Assembly (NCBI RefSeq): GCF_003369915.1
Contig: NC_046674.1
Span: 11,036,001-11,100,000, forward strand
Source of the DNA: Drosophila miranda
Taxonomy: Eukaryota > Arthropoda > Insecta > Diptera > Drosophilidae
DNA length: 64,000 nt
Reading direction: 5' to 3'
The translations under genes and the position numbers were made by a program. Under the pieces are notes generated by a model. It searched no databases. It saw nothing but the letters and a program-made list of their open reading frames with translations, and had not been told where the DNA came from. Positions 1 to 9,699 of this stretch are shown here, in pieces; the first letter of the stretch is position 1, and each line of letters begins with the position of its first letter.

Positions 1-27
1 ATTTAATGTGTATTTTTAAAATGAGAC

Positions 28-61
28 GGTATATTTCATCGATAAATCCACGGTCACACTG
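28..61 (+). promoter_or_regulatory. eIF3e: eIF3e core promoter (motif 6 + DRE + motif 1)
   Basis: Three TATA-less housekeeping promoter words lie in a row 80-115 bp upstream of the eIF3e ATG: GGTATATTT (28-36, Ohler motif 6 type), CATCGATAA (37-45, DRE core bound by DREF) and CGGTCACACTG (51-61, Ohler motif 1 bound by M1BP). This is the usual arrangement for broadly expressed Drosophila genes. Transcription should start close to motif 1, giving a 5' UTR of roughly 75-85 nt. Motifs are seen directly; the start site is inferred. Confidence 0.8.
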
Positions 62-141
62 AGCACTGCGCCTGCACGCGTGTTTTTCTTGTAATTTGCG
101 TGGAAATTTTATTGTGAAAAAAGTCAAAAAACACCCACAAC

Positions 142-1625
142 ATGGCGAACTTTGATCTTACAAGCATCAACTGTCAATTCCTGGACAGACATCTCACTTT
201 CCCGCTGCTGGAATTCTTGTGCGGCAAGGAGGTTAGAAAATGTTTGCGGTGCCGTGTCACCAGCGCCGCAGCGCAGCCGAAATTGCGAAACGGTCGTACG
301 GGGGGCGTGGATTGAATATGCATAACTAATGGATAATGTATTTTTGTAGATCTACAAACAGCAGGAACTGTTGGAGTACATCCTGAAGACGGTGAACAAG
401 ACGAACATGATTGATTACACGATGGACACGCGCAAGCGTCTCAATCTGAGCCAAGAGATGCCCGATGAGCTGGTGCAGCGCAAGGCAGAGGTACTGGCCA
501 CGCTCAAGCAGCTGCAGAACGAGGTGGCGCCCATCATGAAGGCCACCGACATTCTCAAGAACGGCGAGAGCATGAAGGACTCCAAGACCTTTGTGAATGC
601 CCTGCAAAAGGACTACAACTTCAAGGTGGAGCATCTGGAGAGTGCCTACAAGCTGGCCAAGTACCTGTACGAGTGTGGCAACTACCAGGAGTCCACATCG
701 TACTTGTACTTCTGTCTGATTGTGATGTCGCCCAATGACAAGGTGGGTCAATCACTTGTAATATATCCAGACGAAAATTCTAATTTAATCCATGTGTTTG
801 CAGAACTACCTGAATGTGTTGTGGGGCAAGTTGGCGGCCGAGATTCTGACCCTCAACTGGAACACGGCCCTGGAGGATCTAACGCGCCTGCGCGACTACA
901 TTGACAGTGCCAATTTCTCCACCATCCAGGCCCTGCAGCAGCGTACCTGGCTGATCCACTGGTCCGTCTTGGTTTTCTTCAACCACCCGAAGGGCCGTGA
1001 TCTGATTATCGAGATGTTTTTGTACAAGCCTCTGTATCTGAATGCTATTCAGACCATGTGCCCGCACATTTTGCGCTATCTGGCTACCGCCGTTGTGATC
1101 AATCGCACCCGTCGCAACGCCCTCAAGGATCTGATCAAGGTTATCCAGCAGGAGTCGTACACATACCGTGACCCCATCACCGAGTTCCTCGAGTGTCTGT
1201 ACGTAAACTTTGACTTCGAGGGTGCTCGCCTGAAGCTGCACGAGTGCCAGACAGTAATCCTCAACGATTTCTTCATTGTGGCCTGCCTAAATGAGTTTGT
1301 GGAGGATGCCCGTCTGATGATCTTCGAAACGTTCTGCCGCATCCACCAGTGCATCACCATCAGCATGCTGGCCGACAAGCTGAACATGAAGCCCAATGAG
1401 GCCGAGTGCTGGATTGTCAACCTTATACGCAACGCCCGTCTGAATGCCAAGATCGACTCGAAGCTGGGGCATGTGGTGATGGGGACACAGCCGCTGAGCC
1501 CCTACCAGCAGCTAGTGGAGAAGATTGACTCGCTGTCGATGCGCTCGGAGCATTTGGCCGGTCTGATTGAGCGGAAGAGCAAACAAAACAATAAAGAATC
1601 GATCGACTCCTGGAAGTACTACTAG
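142..1625 (+). CDS. eIF3e: Eukaryotic translation initiation factor 3 subunit E
   Basis: Joins as 142-231, 350-742 and 804-1625, all phase 0 with GT/AG borders, giving 434 aa. The first 30-residue exon ([17 protein letters not shown]...) carries the conserved eIF3e/Int6 N-terminus, so the ATG at 142 is secure. Residues about 1-280 form the helical TPR-like part, and about 290-400 the PCI/winged-helix domain that holds subunits together in the eIF3 core. The protein acts in cytoplasmic 43S pre-initiation complex assembly. The C-terminus ends SIDSWKYY, as expected for the family. Length matches animal eIF3e (about 435-445 aa). A poly(A) signal follows at 1705. It converges with the acetyl-CoA transporter gene; the two stop codons are about 340 bp apart. 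Confidence 0.96.
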
Positions 1626-1704
1626 AAACACATAAGCTAAGCAACACTTTTGTATCCCCCTCCCTCCCCCCGCATAGACTACAATGATTGCGTGTAATCG
1701 AGCG

Positions 1705-1710
1705 AATAAA
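1705..1710 (+). terminator. eIF3e: Poly(A) signal of eIF3e
   Basis: AATAAA 80 nt after the eIF3e stop. The opposing gene has its own AATAAA on the minus strand at 1797-1792, so the two 3' UTRs probably end about 50 bp apart without overlap. Confidence 0.75.
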
Positions 1711-1791
1711 CCAACATCTCCCCATTCGCAATTCTCACGCGGATTATCTTCTATGATCTTTCTATGCTTTGTACTCGACGTCGAATCTAAT

Positions 1792-1797
1792 TTTATT
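1792..1797 (-). terminator. Poly(A) signal of the acetyl-CoA transporter gene
   Basis: AATAAA on the minus strand about 165 nt after the stop codon at 1962, predicting a 3' UTR of about 190 nt. Confidence 0.7.
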
Positions 1798-1961
1798 TCC
1801 AATGGAATCTATTAAGTTATACGAAAACAATACCAAGGCGGGAATTTTCAATTTCACTAGCCTACACAGAATACAAACACTTTTTAGTCCTATAAATAAT
1901 ATCTGGTTTGTACGGGCGAGGTGGCGTTGGCGGTAGCGGCAGCGGATCACACGATTAATTG

Positions 1962-3622
1962 CTACCGCGACTTATGCTTGACCACAAGCCACGACCGTAC
2001 GGGCAGATCCTGCAGATAGACTATCCACTTGTGCACCACCAGTACCCAGATGATGCCATAGACCACACAGAAGAACGACTCCAGATAGTAGCCATCGAAA
2101 GTAATCTCGCAATTGCCCTGTGACGATTCACAGCTCTATAAGGAGTGAGGGAGGGCACTAGATTAGTCGAAAAACACCACAGAAGGTGGGTAGAGTCTTC
2201 TCGTACCTGTTGCTCATCCTTATTGAGGCACGTATTATCCGTATTGGTGGTGCACTGTTTCCATGTGAGCACGTCCACCAGCCAGAGCACCACCGTGTTG
2301 GGCCAATTGCCGCCCAGATTGCACAGCGTGTTGAGGAATGTCATGTATGTGCCACCCACAGCGGGGTCCGAGATCTTTGCAAAGAATGCCATGGCCGCCA
2401 CGAACATTGAGTACAGGAATACCTGATAGCAGGCATACAGGGCGATCAGAAGGACATAATAGTACACTGGGACATGCCCTTTCTGCACCATAAAAGGTGT
2501 GGCGTAGGCGAAAATTGTCGCCACGGCGGCCAGAAGAATTCGATATGGTATGGCCTTCAGATACACATCCATGGGACGCGGGCCGTTGGTGTAGCGACCC
2601 ATCACCAGGGGCAGGACGAGCTGAAGGGGAATGAGGGGGATGGCCAGCAGAGCCAGCTGATCCTTGGGCACCCCGGCATCGATGAGCTTCAGACTGGTGA
2701 CCGCATCCGATGCGGAGAAGGTTACCTTAACGGTGAGCAGAATGGCGGCTAGGATCTGCACTGGTCGCATCTTCACCATGTCCCAGAGGATCTTGTAGCT
2801 CTGACGAATGTTCAGCTCATGCTCCTCCGTGTAGCGAGATTCCGTATGGGCATCTTCAATGTCATTCTCCTTCTTGAAGATTGCTACCAGAGTGGTGGCC
2901 ACCACAAAGACAATACCCCAGAACCAGAGGAAGCGTGGCAACGTGATCATGCCCTCGTTCAGGGGCACATCCCTCATGTACTTGTTGCAAAAGTCCTTCG
3001 ATTCGAGGGCAATGAACACCACATATCCAAGGAAGTAGCCGGCTGTCTGACCAACACTGTTGCAGGTGGAGGCGTAGCCTACATTGCAGCGCTTCAGCAT
3101 AGTCAGAGCCCAGCCGTCCACAGCGATGTCCTGGGTGGCAGCCAGGAAATTGAGCAGGAAGAAGAGCAGCGACAGCAGCGCCACATTCGGCTCCACACCG
3201 TCGCCGCCCAGCCAACGATCCACGTAGTAGGAAAGGAACATCATGAATCCGCCAAGCAGATACTGCACCGGCACCAGCCACGATTTGCGGCGCCCGAATC
3301 TCCGCACGTAAAGCGAGTCCACGATGGGGGCCCACAGTAGTTTCAAGCTGAACGGCCAGTAGGCGAAGGAGAACTCCGCCTGCTGCTTGTAGCTGGCTCC
3401 CCGGTTCTGCAGCAGCATGGGAATGGCGGCTATCAGGCCGATGGGTATGCCCTGCAGTATATACAGGAACAGCAGGATGGCTATGTTCCGTCTGTCGCCG
3501 CGTATGTCCGGCGTTCCCTCGTCCTTCTCCACCAGCCCTTTTTTCGGGTGGTATTCTGTGATCAGCACGCTCTGTACATCGCCCGCACTGCCACCCTGGG
3601 GCCGCCGCCGTGCTGTGGACAT
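1962..3622 (-). CDS. Acetyl-coenzyme A transporter 1 (SLC33A1/AT-1 family)
   Basis: Two coding exons, 3622-2207 and 2135-1962, joined in phase 0 over a 71-bp intron, give 529 aa (human AT-1 is about 549). The start MSTARRRPQGG is chosen because upstream codons in the same frame look like 5' UTR. After a polar N-terminus the protein has about 11-12 hydrophobic segments of the major facilitator fold, with family hallmarks GIPIGLIAAIP (about 62-72), LLWAPIVDS (about 94-102) and TQDIAVDGWAL (about 166-176). AT-1 imports cytosolic acetyl-CoA into the ER/Golgi lumen for acetylation of secretory proteins and gangliosides. I believe the D. melanogaster orthologue is CG9706. The second exon supplies the last membrane segment and a basic C-terminus (VVKHKSR), so the reading frame that continues into the intron is not the true end. 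Confidence 0.94.
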
Positions 3623-3904
3623 ATTGGAAGTCTGCCAAAAGGTGTACCAAACTGATTTCAATCTAGATAATGCATGCACATGTCGCCTCACCTGTTTCTA
3701 ATCTTTCAGGTCCACGTCAGTGCAATGCCGAAGCTCTCTAAATCACAAACAAGTAAGTATTTTTGCTTATGCCTTGCCTGTGCTTCTAGCTAATAAATTT
3801 CGATTGATTCTCACTTTATTATTCATTCATTTTCGGTGTCACTTAATTTAATAATTTTTATAGGTCGTGGCGTTTGTTGATGTTGCAGTGCTGCAGTCTG
3901 ACCG

Positions 3905-5210
3905 CGTTCAAATATACCGTCCGACCCTTAGAAATATACCACCTCATTTTCAAAATATACCGTAAATATAGTGACGAATTCGAGTTCTATTTTACATATT
4001 CCTCGTTTTTGATATTCCGAGGAATATTATTAGCTAGATAGAACATTTGACCATGCCCACATAATTTTATACGATTTATGAACCTATTTTCTATTTAAAT
4101 GGTGTATTCTTAATACTTGCTTTTATTGCATTTTGCGTAAAATTTTGCGTGATTCTTGCTAACTAAAACTCTTAGTTCTGCCCACATCATTTTATTTGAT
4201 GAATAAATTTTCTACAAGATTGGATAGTTTTTAATCCTTGATTTTATTGTATTTATTGTAAAAAAAGGTTTAAACGAAAAAGTTCAACAAAAACAGAGTC
4301 GCTATATTGCGTGTATGCCGTAGTATAGGCCTTTGTATACCCTATTTTGTTAATATTATATGAAAGTATAAATATTGATATGAAGATAAAACGTAACTAA
4401 TAAAGACCTTTTCTCAAGTTCTCAATCGTTGAAATATTGAAAATAATATTAAATAATATTGAATAATATTAAAATATATTGAAAATAAATTGTTTTTGCC
4501 TGGGATGACAAACATATTCACAATCCTTTAACATCAATTTCCTCCAGGGTATGTGTGCATGGAATGGGACTCATTGTTGTCAACCGGTTATGACGACTAA
4601 TTCTTGGTTATTCTTTCTTCCGTCGAATATTCCCAGTTATAAAGATCTCTCAGTTTTGCCCAGATATTTTTATATGATTGCTGAAACAATTTTAATGAGG
4701 ATTAACTACTTTTAAGTACTCGCATGTTTTCTGTTTTGACAAAAACACGGTTTCAAAAAAAATGTTCAATAGTCGCAGGTTGTGACGTCAATGTTGCTGG
4801 TTTTTGCGGACTCATATGTTGTCGACCAGAGTGTGTCCATTTGTATACCCTATTTCGTGAATATATAAAGATACTACTTTCCAACCTGCTTTCAAACGTA
4901 ATTAGTAAAAACCTTGTCTTAGATTGCATTTTTTTGGTCTATTCATGCATTTGATTAGGTGTTTGTAAATAAATCCTGATCCCAGTACCAGTTGTTGGTC
5001 TCTGTAGACAGACGATGAGCTGCAAAATATCTAGTTTCTGCATTAATTAGAGCCTGGAATGACACACATTTCCGAAATTCTATATCATCCATTTCCCCCA
5101 GGGTATGCGCGCCATGATGAGGAACAGTGCTGCCCGGTTTCGATAGGTAAAAGCTGTTCGATATATGTTACATTTGCGTGAGTGTGTGGGGCGAATGAGA
5201 TAGCAAGGTG
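3905..5210. repeat. Array of diverged AT-rich interspersed repeats
   Basis: No gene is supported here. The stretch is about 70% AT and contains at least three internally similar blocks. Words such as TGCCCACATNATTTTAT (about 4053, 4177, 4658), TTTGTATACCCTATTT (about 4332 and 4840) and TTTCCYCCAGGGTATG (about 4538 and 5092) recur with local order kept, so the region is a partly tandem, decayed repeat array. Its first 230 bp closely resemble 35,375-35,610, and a weaker copy lies at about 40,720-40,870. No ORF codes for a transposase, so this is probably a non-autonomous element family. Confidence 0.7.
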
Positions 5211-6065
5211 TATTAATATAAGGTAACGTGTACAAGGTGAACAGTGTGTGCACTCCAATGGTTATCCTTTTTTAGGGGATTATCGATTTTCGATAAAAAC
5301 CATTACTGGTCTTTTAAATATAGTTAATCACATAAATTTCGAACTCAACTCAAATTTTCATATATAAATTGCTAGTTAACTTTAAATTGTTGAACTTTAT
5401 TTCTGTTGGCTTACAATATACATAATTCAAAATGTTTTAGGCCCACATACGAATGAAATGTGGGAAAATTGGTTTTACATGAATAGAATTCACCATTTTA
5501 TAAATTCTTACAATTTTCGTGTTTTCTTTTTTGTTTTTTCTTCACTTAACCTTAACTGGAACCGAGAGCGAAAGTAGAAAAACATTCAATTTCTTAAACA
5601 GTAGCGATTTTTTGTTGTAGTTAAATATTCGTGTATGTTCCGCCTAGGAATTCTTCCGATATTATTAACTTTTTGAGAGAGATTTTGATCAAATAGTAGA
5701 ACATACAGATACATATTAACCATATACATATATATTCCATATATGTATGTGTATATATAGTAGATGAGGCGACTTGGAGTCGCTCCAGGGGGAAGGAGGC
5801 TTACAGTTTAGGGATTTTCTTTATCTTATTAGCTTTCGTTTCAAATTTCATTTCATAATTGGGTTTTCCTTTCTTTAAACTGGTTGCTTGCATGCATGCA
5901 TGCGTGTGTGGGAGTGGGTGTGTGTGTGTGTGTGGGAGCGAATATATATATGTGTGTGTGTGAGTGAGTGTGAGAGAGAGGGAAAATAAGTCATGACAAT
6001 AATTGGAGTAACGGTGGAGCAAGGAGCCATCCAAATCCGATCCGATCCCATCCCGTCTCTGTCTA
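5211..6065 (-). other. 3' flank and likely 3' UTR of the CCDC6 homologue
   Basis: AT-rich non-coding DNA downstream of the CCDC6 stop. The best poly(A) signal is AATAAA on the minus strand at 5401-5396, which would give a 3' UTR of about 0.68 kb including the GT-rich microsatellite at 5889-5981. Nothing else is recognisable. Confidence 0.5.
5889..5981. repeat. Compound microsatellite (CATG / GT / AT / GA)
   Basis: Consecutive CATG, GT, AT, GT and GA runs in about 90 bp, probably within the CCDC6 3' UTR. It should be length-polymorphic. Confidence 0.9.
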
Positions 6066-7794
6066 CTACTCCTTGTATGTGGAAGTGTCCATGGGGCTGG
6101 CCGGCTGGATGAAGGCCGTGGCCGCAGCACTGGGCTGGTTGGTGGGCGTAAAGGCCGACAGCGAGGAGTTGCTGCTGCTGTTGACCAGATTGCCGCCGGA
6201 CGAGTTATTCAAGCTGATATTCATCAAATTGGACGACGAGGACGAGGCACTGGACGCCATCTGGCTATTCAACGACAGCAATCCTCCGCCGCCAGCCAGA
6301 AAGGTGGAGCTGACGCCGCCGCCGCCCCCTGATGATGGCTGGGCGCCCAAACTTAGTCGTTCACTGTTCGAGAGAAAGCCGCCAGCAGCGTTCCCGGCCG
6401 ATGATGCATTGGGCCCCAGCATGCCCATCAGGGGATTTGTGGTGGTCAGCATATTGGGTGCGGAAGTGTTCAGGCCCAGCATGGGCGTTGGCAGTGCTGG
6501 CTTAATGAACCGCTCGCTGGCTCTTCGATTCTGCGAAAGAAAAGAGTAGGAGAATTTAAAAAAAAAAATCCACTTCAAACTGTGTTGCACTTACCACTAG
6601 CTGGCCGCAGGCATAGCAACGGTTCTGACCCGCAGTGCCCGGACTAAGAGGCCGACTGCTCGAGGGGCTGTGGGAGACGGGACTGCTGATGGTGCGCTGT
6701 CGCTGGGCATTGACTGCCGAGGCCGCAGAGTTGCCGGCCATCAGGCTTTCGTTGTAGAAGCGCTCCTCATCCATTTCGAGCGAGGACTCCGACTCGGAGA
6801 GGTGCCGACAGAGGGCTTCACGGCGCTCCACCTCCTGCTTGAGCTTACGCTGGAGACGGGCGTTCTCCTCACGTATGGACTTCTCCTCCTGGGCGAACTG
6901 CTGCATTTTGATTGTGGTCTCCTTCTGGGCGGCAGCGAAATTGTCGCGCAGACGCAGCACTTCCGATCGCAGCGCCTTGATGTGGGAGCTCAGATGGGTG
7001 GCGGTGTCCCCGCCATTGGCATTGATGGTGATATCACGTGGTGTGGTCGGATCCGACACCGGCTGATCGAGCTTGATCTGCAGCGAGCGCTTCTCGGTCT
7101 CCAGCTTGTCCATGCGCTTCCACAGCTTGTTGACAAGCGCCTCCTGCTCCTGCTCGAGGGTATTCTCCAGCTCGACCATTTCGCGGCGCAGCTGCTCCAG
7201 ATTGGTCTGCTTGTTGTCCGTCTCCGCCTGGAGTTTCTCGATCTTGCGCATCAGCTTGTTTACGAGGCACTCCTGCTCCTGCTCGAGAGTCTGCTCCAGC
7301 TTGCACTTCTCCTGGCGCAGCTGGTCCAGTTTGCGCGAGAGATCGTTGGTGAGGCACTCCTCCTCGCGCTCATAGTGATGGGCGAGGGTCTCCTTTTCCT
7401 TCTTTAGAGCTTGGATCTTCTTCAGCAGCGTGTTTGAGATGTACTCCTCCTCCTGCTCGGCTTTGGCTTGCTGCAGGAAAGGAAACATTTCATTAGCGAT
7501 ATATGTTGGGTAGCATGGGAGTGGTAAGGTACTAACAATTATGACCGAGGCTTGCTTCAGGCATCGATTCTCCTCCTGCACTACCTTGCATTTGGTCTTG
7601 AACGTGTCCAGCTCCGCTTTCAGCACTCTAAATGTGGTGATTAATCTGGGTAAACTGAGAATTTATGGGGCTACTCACTTGTTCTGTTGGGTGAGCGACT
7701 CGATGCGCTTCTGGAGCTGCTCCCGCGAGACTGGGCTGGGAGGCAGCATGGTGCCGCCATCCAACGAGCTCTCCGACTCACAAGGACTCTCCAT
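6066..7794 (-). CDS. Ccdc6: CCDC6 (H4/D10S170) homologue, long coiled-coil protein
   Basis: Exons 7794-7679, 7627-7537, 7470-6595 and 6530-6066 join in frame to 515 aa. The ATG at 7794 opens MESPCESDSSLDGG and lies 3 nt after a CAG acceptor, so a 5' UTR intron precedes it. Residues about 24-330 are an almost unbroken coiled coil with a repeated pattern ([48 protein letters not shown]) diagnostic of CCDC6. The tail is Ser/Pro/Gly-rich with poly-Ser runs. Human CCDC6 is a phosphoprotein in checkpoint and cytoskeletal processes and a fusion partner of RET; the fly role is not shown by sequence. I believe the D. melanogaster gene is CG6664. A motif CYACGQLV sits at the exon 3/4 boundary. Confidence 0.9.
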
Positions 7795-8760
7795 TTCCTG
7801 CAAAATATAGAGAACTGCCCAGCCAGAGGCCAGGCCTGACGTCAGAGGTGGTGGCTAGCGTTCGGATCTCATTAAAAAATTAAGCATATGCAATTACAAG
7901 AAATAATGTATGCGTTTATTCAGTTCTGTTTCTTTTTGCTCTGATATATATTTCGCTTTTGTTCTTTATTCTCCTCGACGCTGTCGTTGTGGTCGTGGTT
8001 GTGGGTGCAAACAAAGAACTGGGGACGACGCTGCCACTGCCACTGCTACTGCCCATTGCCTCTGGCTGTTGGCCCTGATCGAAATTGTTTAACCTTCACT
8101 TGTGATTTGTGCATCTGCTGTGCGGATTGCCTCTCTTGATGCAACATTTCGGAAATCGATAGAAGGGCAAGGTCGGGCCATAGTTCAGGCAGCGTATGCG
8201 AGAATCTGCGGCAGCAAGTGGGGCACCCCTCCTCTGCTACTGCTACTACTCTCCATAATCTATGCGACGCCGGCAGCAAAAAAAAAGCATAAACGATCCT
8301 ACCCCTATACGCTTTCGCTTTCATTTTGGATAGCTATATTTGTTCTTGCGTTGTTTTTTTATTACCTGGCTTTTGTTGGGCGCTGCGCTGGTGACGCCGT
8401 TGCTTCGCTTTGCCTTAAAAGACTTTGCCGTCGTTGCCCCCTCCTGCTTCCACTGCTGCTGCTGCCGACTGCTACTGCTGCCTCACGGTGGTGCCTGACA
8501 GGGCGATGCGATTGTGGGGCCAGGGGTTTTTGCGGCTTTCAAACTGGGTGCGCAAAACTAATTTGTACCTTTACTCTCTTCGGAGTTGGAGCCGTTTATC
8601 TAGGGCTTGCACAGAACATAATTTAAAAAAAAAAGTGAATCAAAATTGCGAAAAATTGCTTTCACAGTGCAGAAATGTGACCGTATACGTGACAAATACC
8701 AACAACAACAAAAAGCGCTAGCATTGCAAAGCCGCGAATTCCGCCATATATGGAGCTGCC
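7795..8760 (-). other. 5' leader, UTR intron and promoter region of the CCDC6 homologue
   Basis: A TTTTGCAG acceptor just upstream of the CCDC6 ATG shows a 5' UTR intron. A good donor, CAG|GTAATA on the minus strand, is at about 8366. A CGGTCACATT word (minus strand, 8683-8674) resembles motif 1. A non-coding first exon of about 8670-8366 is therefore plausible but unproven. A 174-codon plus-strand ORF across 8102-8626 is low-complexity (poly-Leu/CTG) and is not called. Confidence 0.4.
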
Positions 8761-9614
8761 AACTGGGTCTTATTGTAAATCGTGACGGCGATTCGTGTGA
8801 TTTTTGCTATAATATTGAATGAATTAAATTTAATGTGGAAGAGTCCCGGCAGTCACAACTATCTTTCATCAATGAATTAAATTTTATTATTAAAGGTATA
8901 TTAAAGAAAATAAGGTTTAGAAACTTCCAGCGCAGGTTTTTATTGAATATTCTGTGGATTGCATTCAATTCAATTCAATCTTGGCGCGCAATTTACAGTA
9001 TACAATTAATATAGCCTTCGGTATATTTTTGGAGTATTTCATACATTTTTTAGTATAGAATGGTATATACATATCATATACATATGTATGTACATATTTC
9101 TCGGAGGTATATTAATTCAAAACCAATATAAGAAATAGATCTAAGACTAAAAATATTTCAGGTCAAAGTCAATGAGAAAAAATCAGTTTCGATAATTTTG
9201 AGCGGGAAAACAATGCTCTTCCAAAATGCCCAGGAAAGTGCTCGCAGGAAAGAGTGACGACGATGCATGTAATGATTAGTGCAAATGATTATCTGTTTTA
9301 TATTATTAAAAGAAAAAAGTGACAGCTTTGAAAGCAGAATTTTAATATTAATTAAAGAAAATAGGGTAGACAAAATATCCATACGCCATAAATATGTAGT
9401 ACAAATGTACCAAATACGTAGTTACCGTGTAGTTGCCATGTACAAACTGGAAATTTTTGTTGACCTGTTTGTTTAAACCCTATTTTTTAAACCATCAAAT
9501 AAAAGGGAATACTTAGCCATTTCATACAATTGATTAGATTGTCGGTTGTGCTGAGGGTCTAGTGATAGCTGGTTATACTAAAGCGAATATCAAAATGAAA
9601 AAAAATAACAATTA
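8761..9614. other. AT-rich intergenic DNA between CCDC6 and Bms1
   Basis: About 850 bp of AT-rich sequence with short words such as CGGTATATTTTTGGAGTATTT (about 9018) and CATATACATATGTATG (about 9075). It looks like degraded repeat DNA similar in flavour to the array at 3905. No gene is supported. Confidence 0.5.
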
Positions 9615-9646
9615 ATCGATAATACGGTCACACTGTTCAACACGTG
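9615..9646 (+). promoter_or_regulatory. Bms1: Bms1 core promoter with DRE, motif 1 and CACGTG E-box
   Basis: AATCGATAAT (9615-9622 core, DRE), CGGTCACACTG (9625-9635, motif 1) and the canonical E-box CACGTG (9641-9646) are packed in 32 bp, about 55-85 bp before the ATG. CACGTG just downstream of the start site is typical of Drosophila Myc targets in ribosome biogenesis, which fits the gene's function. The motifs are seen; Myc binding is inferred. Confidence 0.8.
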
Positions 9647-9699
9647 CAGCGCGTAAACAGCCAAATAATTAAATTTTCTTTAGTTTAGCCGCTGTAACA

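Noticed and set aside
2136-2206. Read-through C-terminus of the acetyl-CoA transporter (SLTPYRAVN...)
   Set aside because: It is intronic; splicing at 2207/2135 gives the membrane-spanning C-terminus expected of the family.
8102-8626. 174-codon plus-strand ORF in the CCDC6 upstream region
   Set aside because: Leu-rich low complexity from CTG/CTT repeats, overlaps a likely UTR intron of the opposite gene, no family resemblance.
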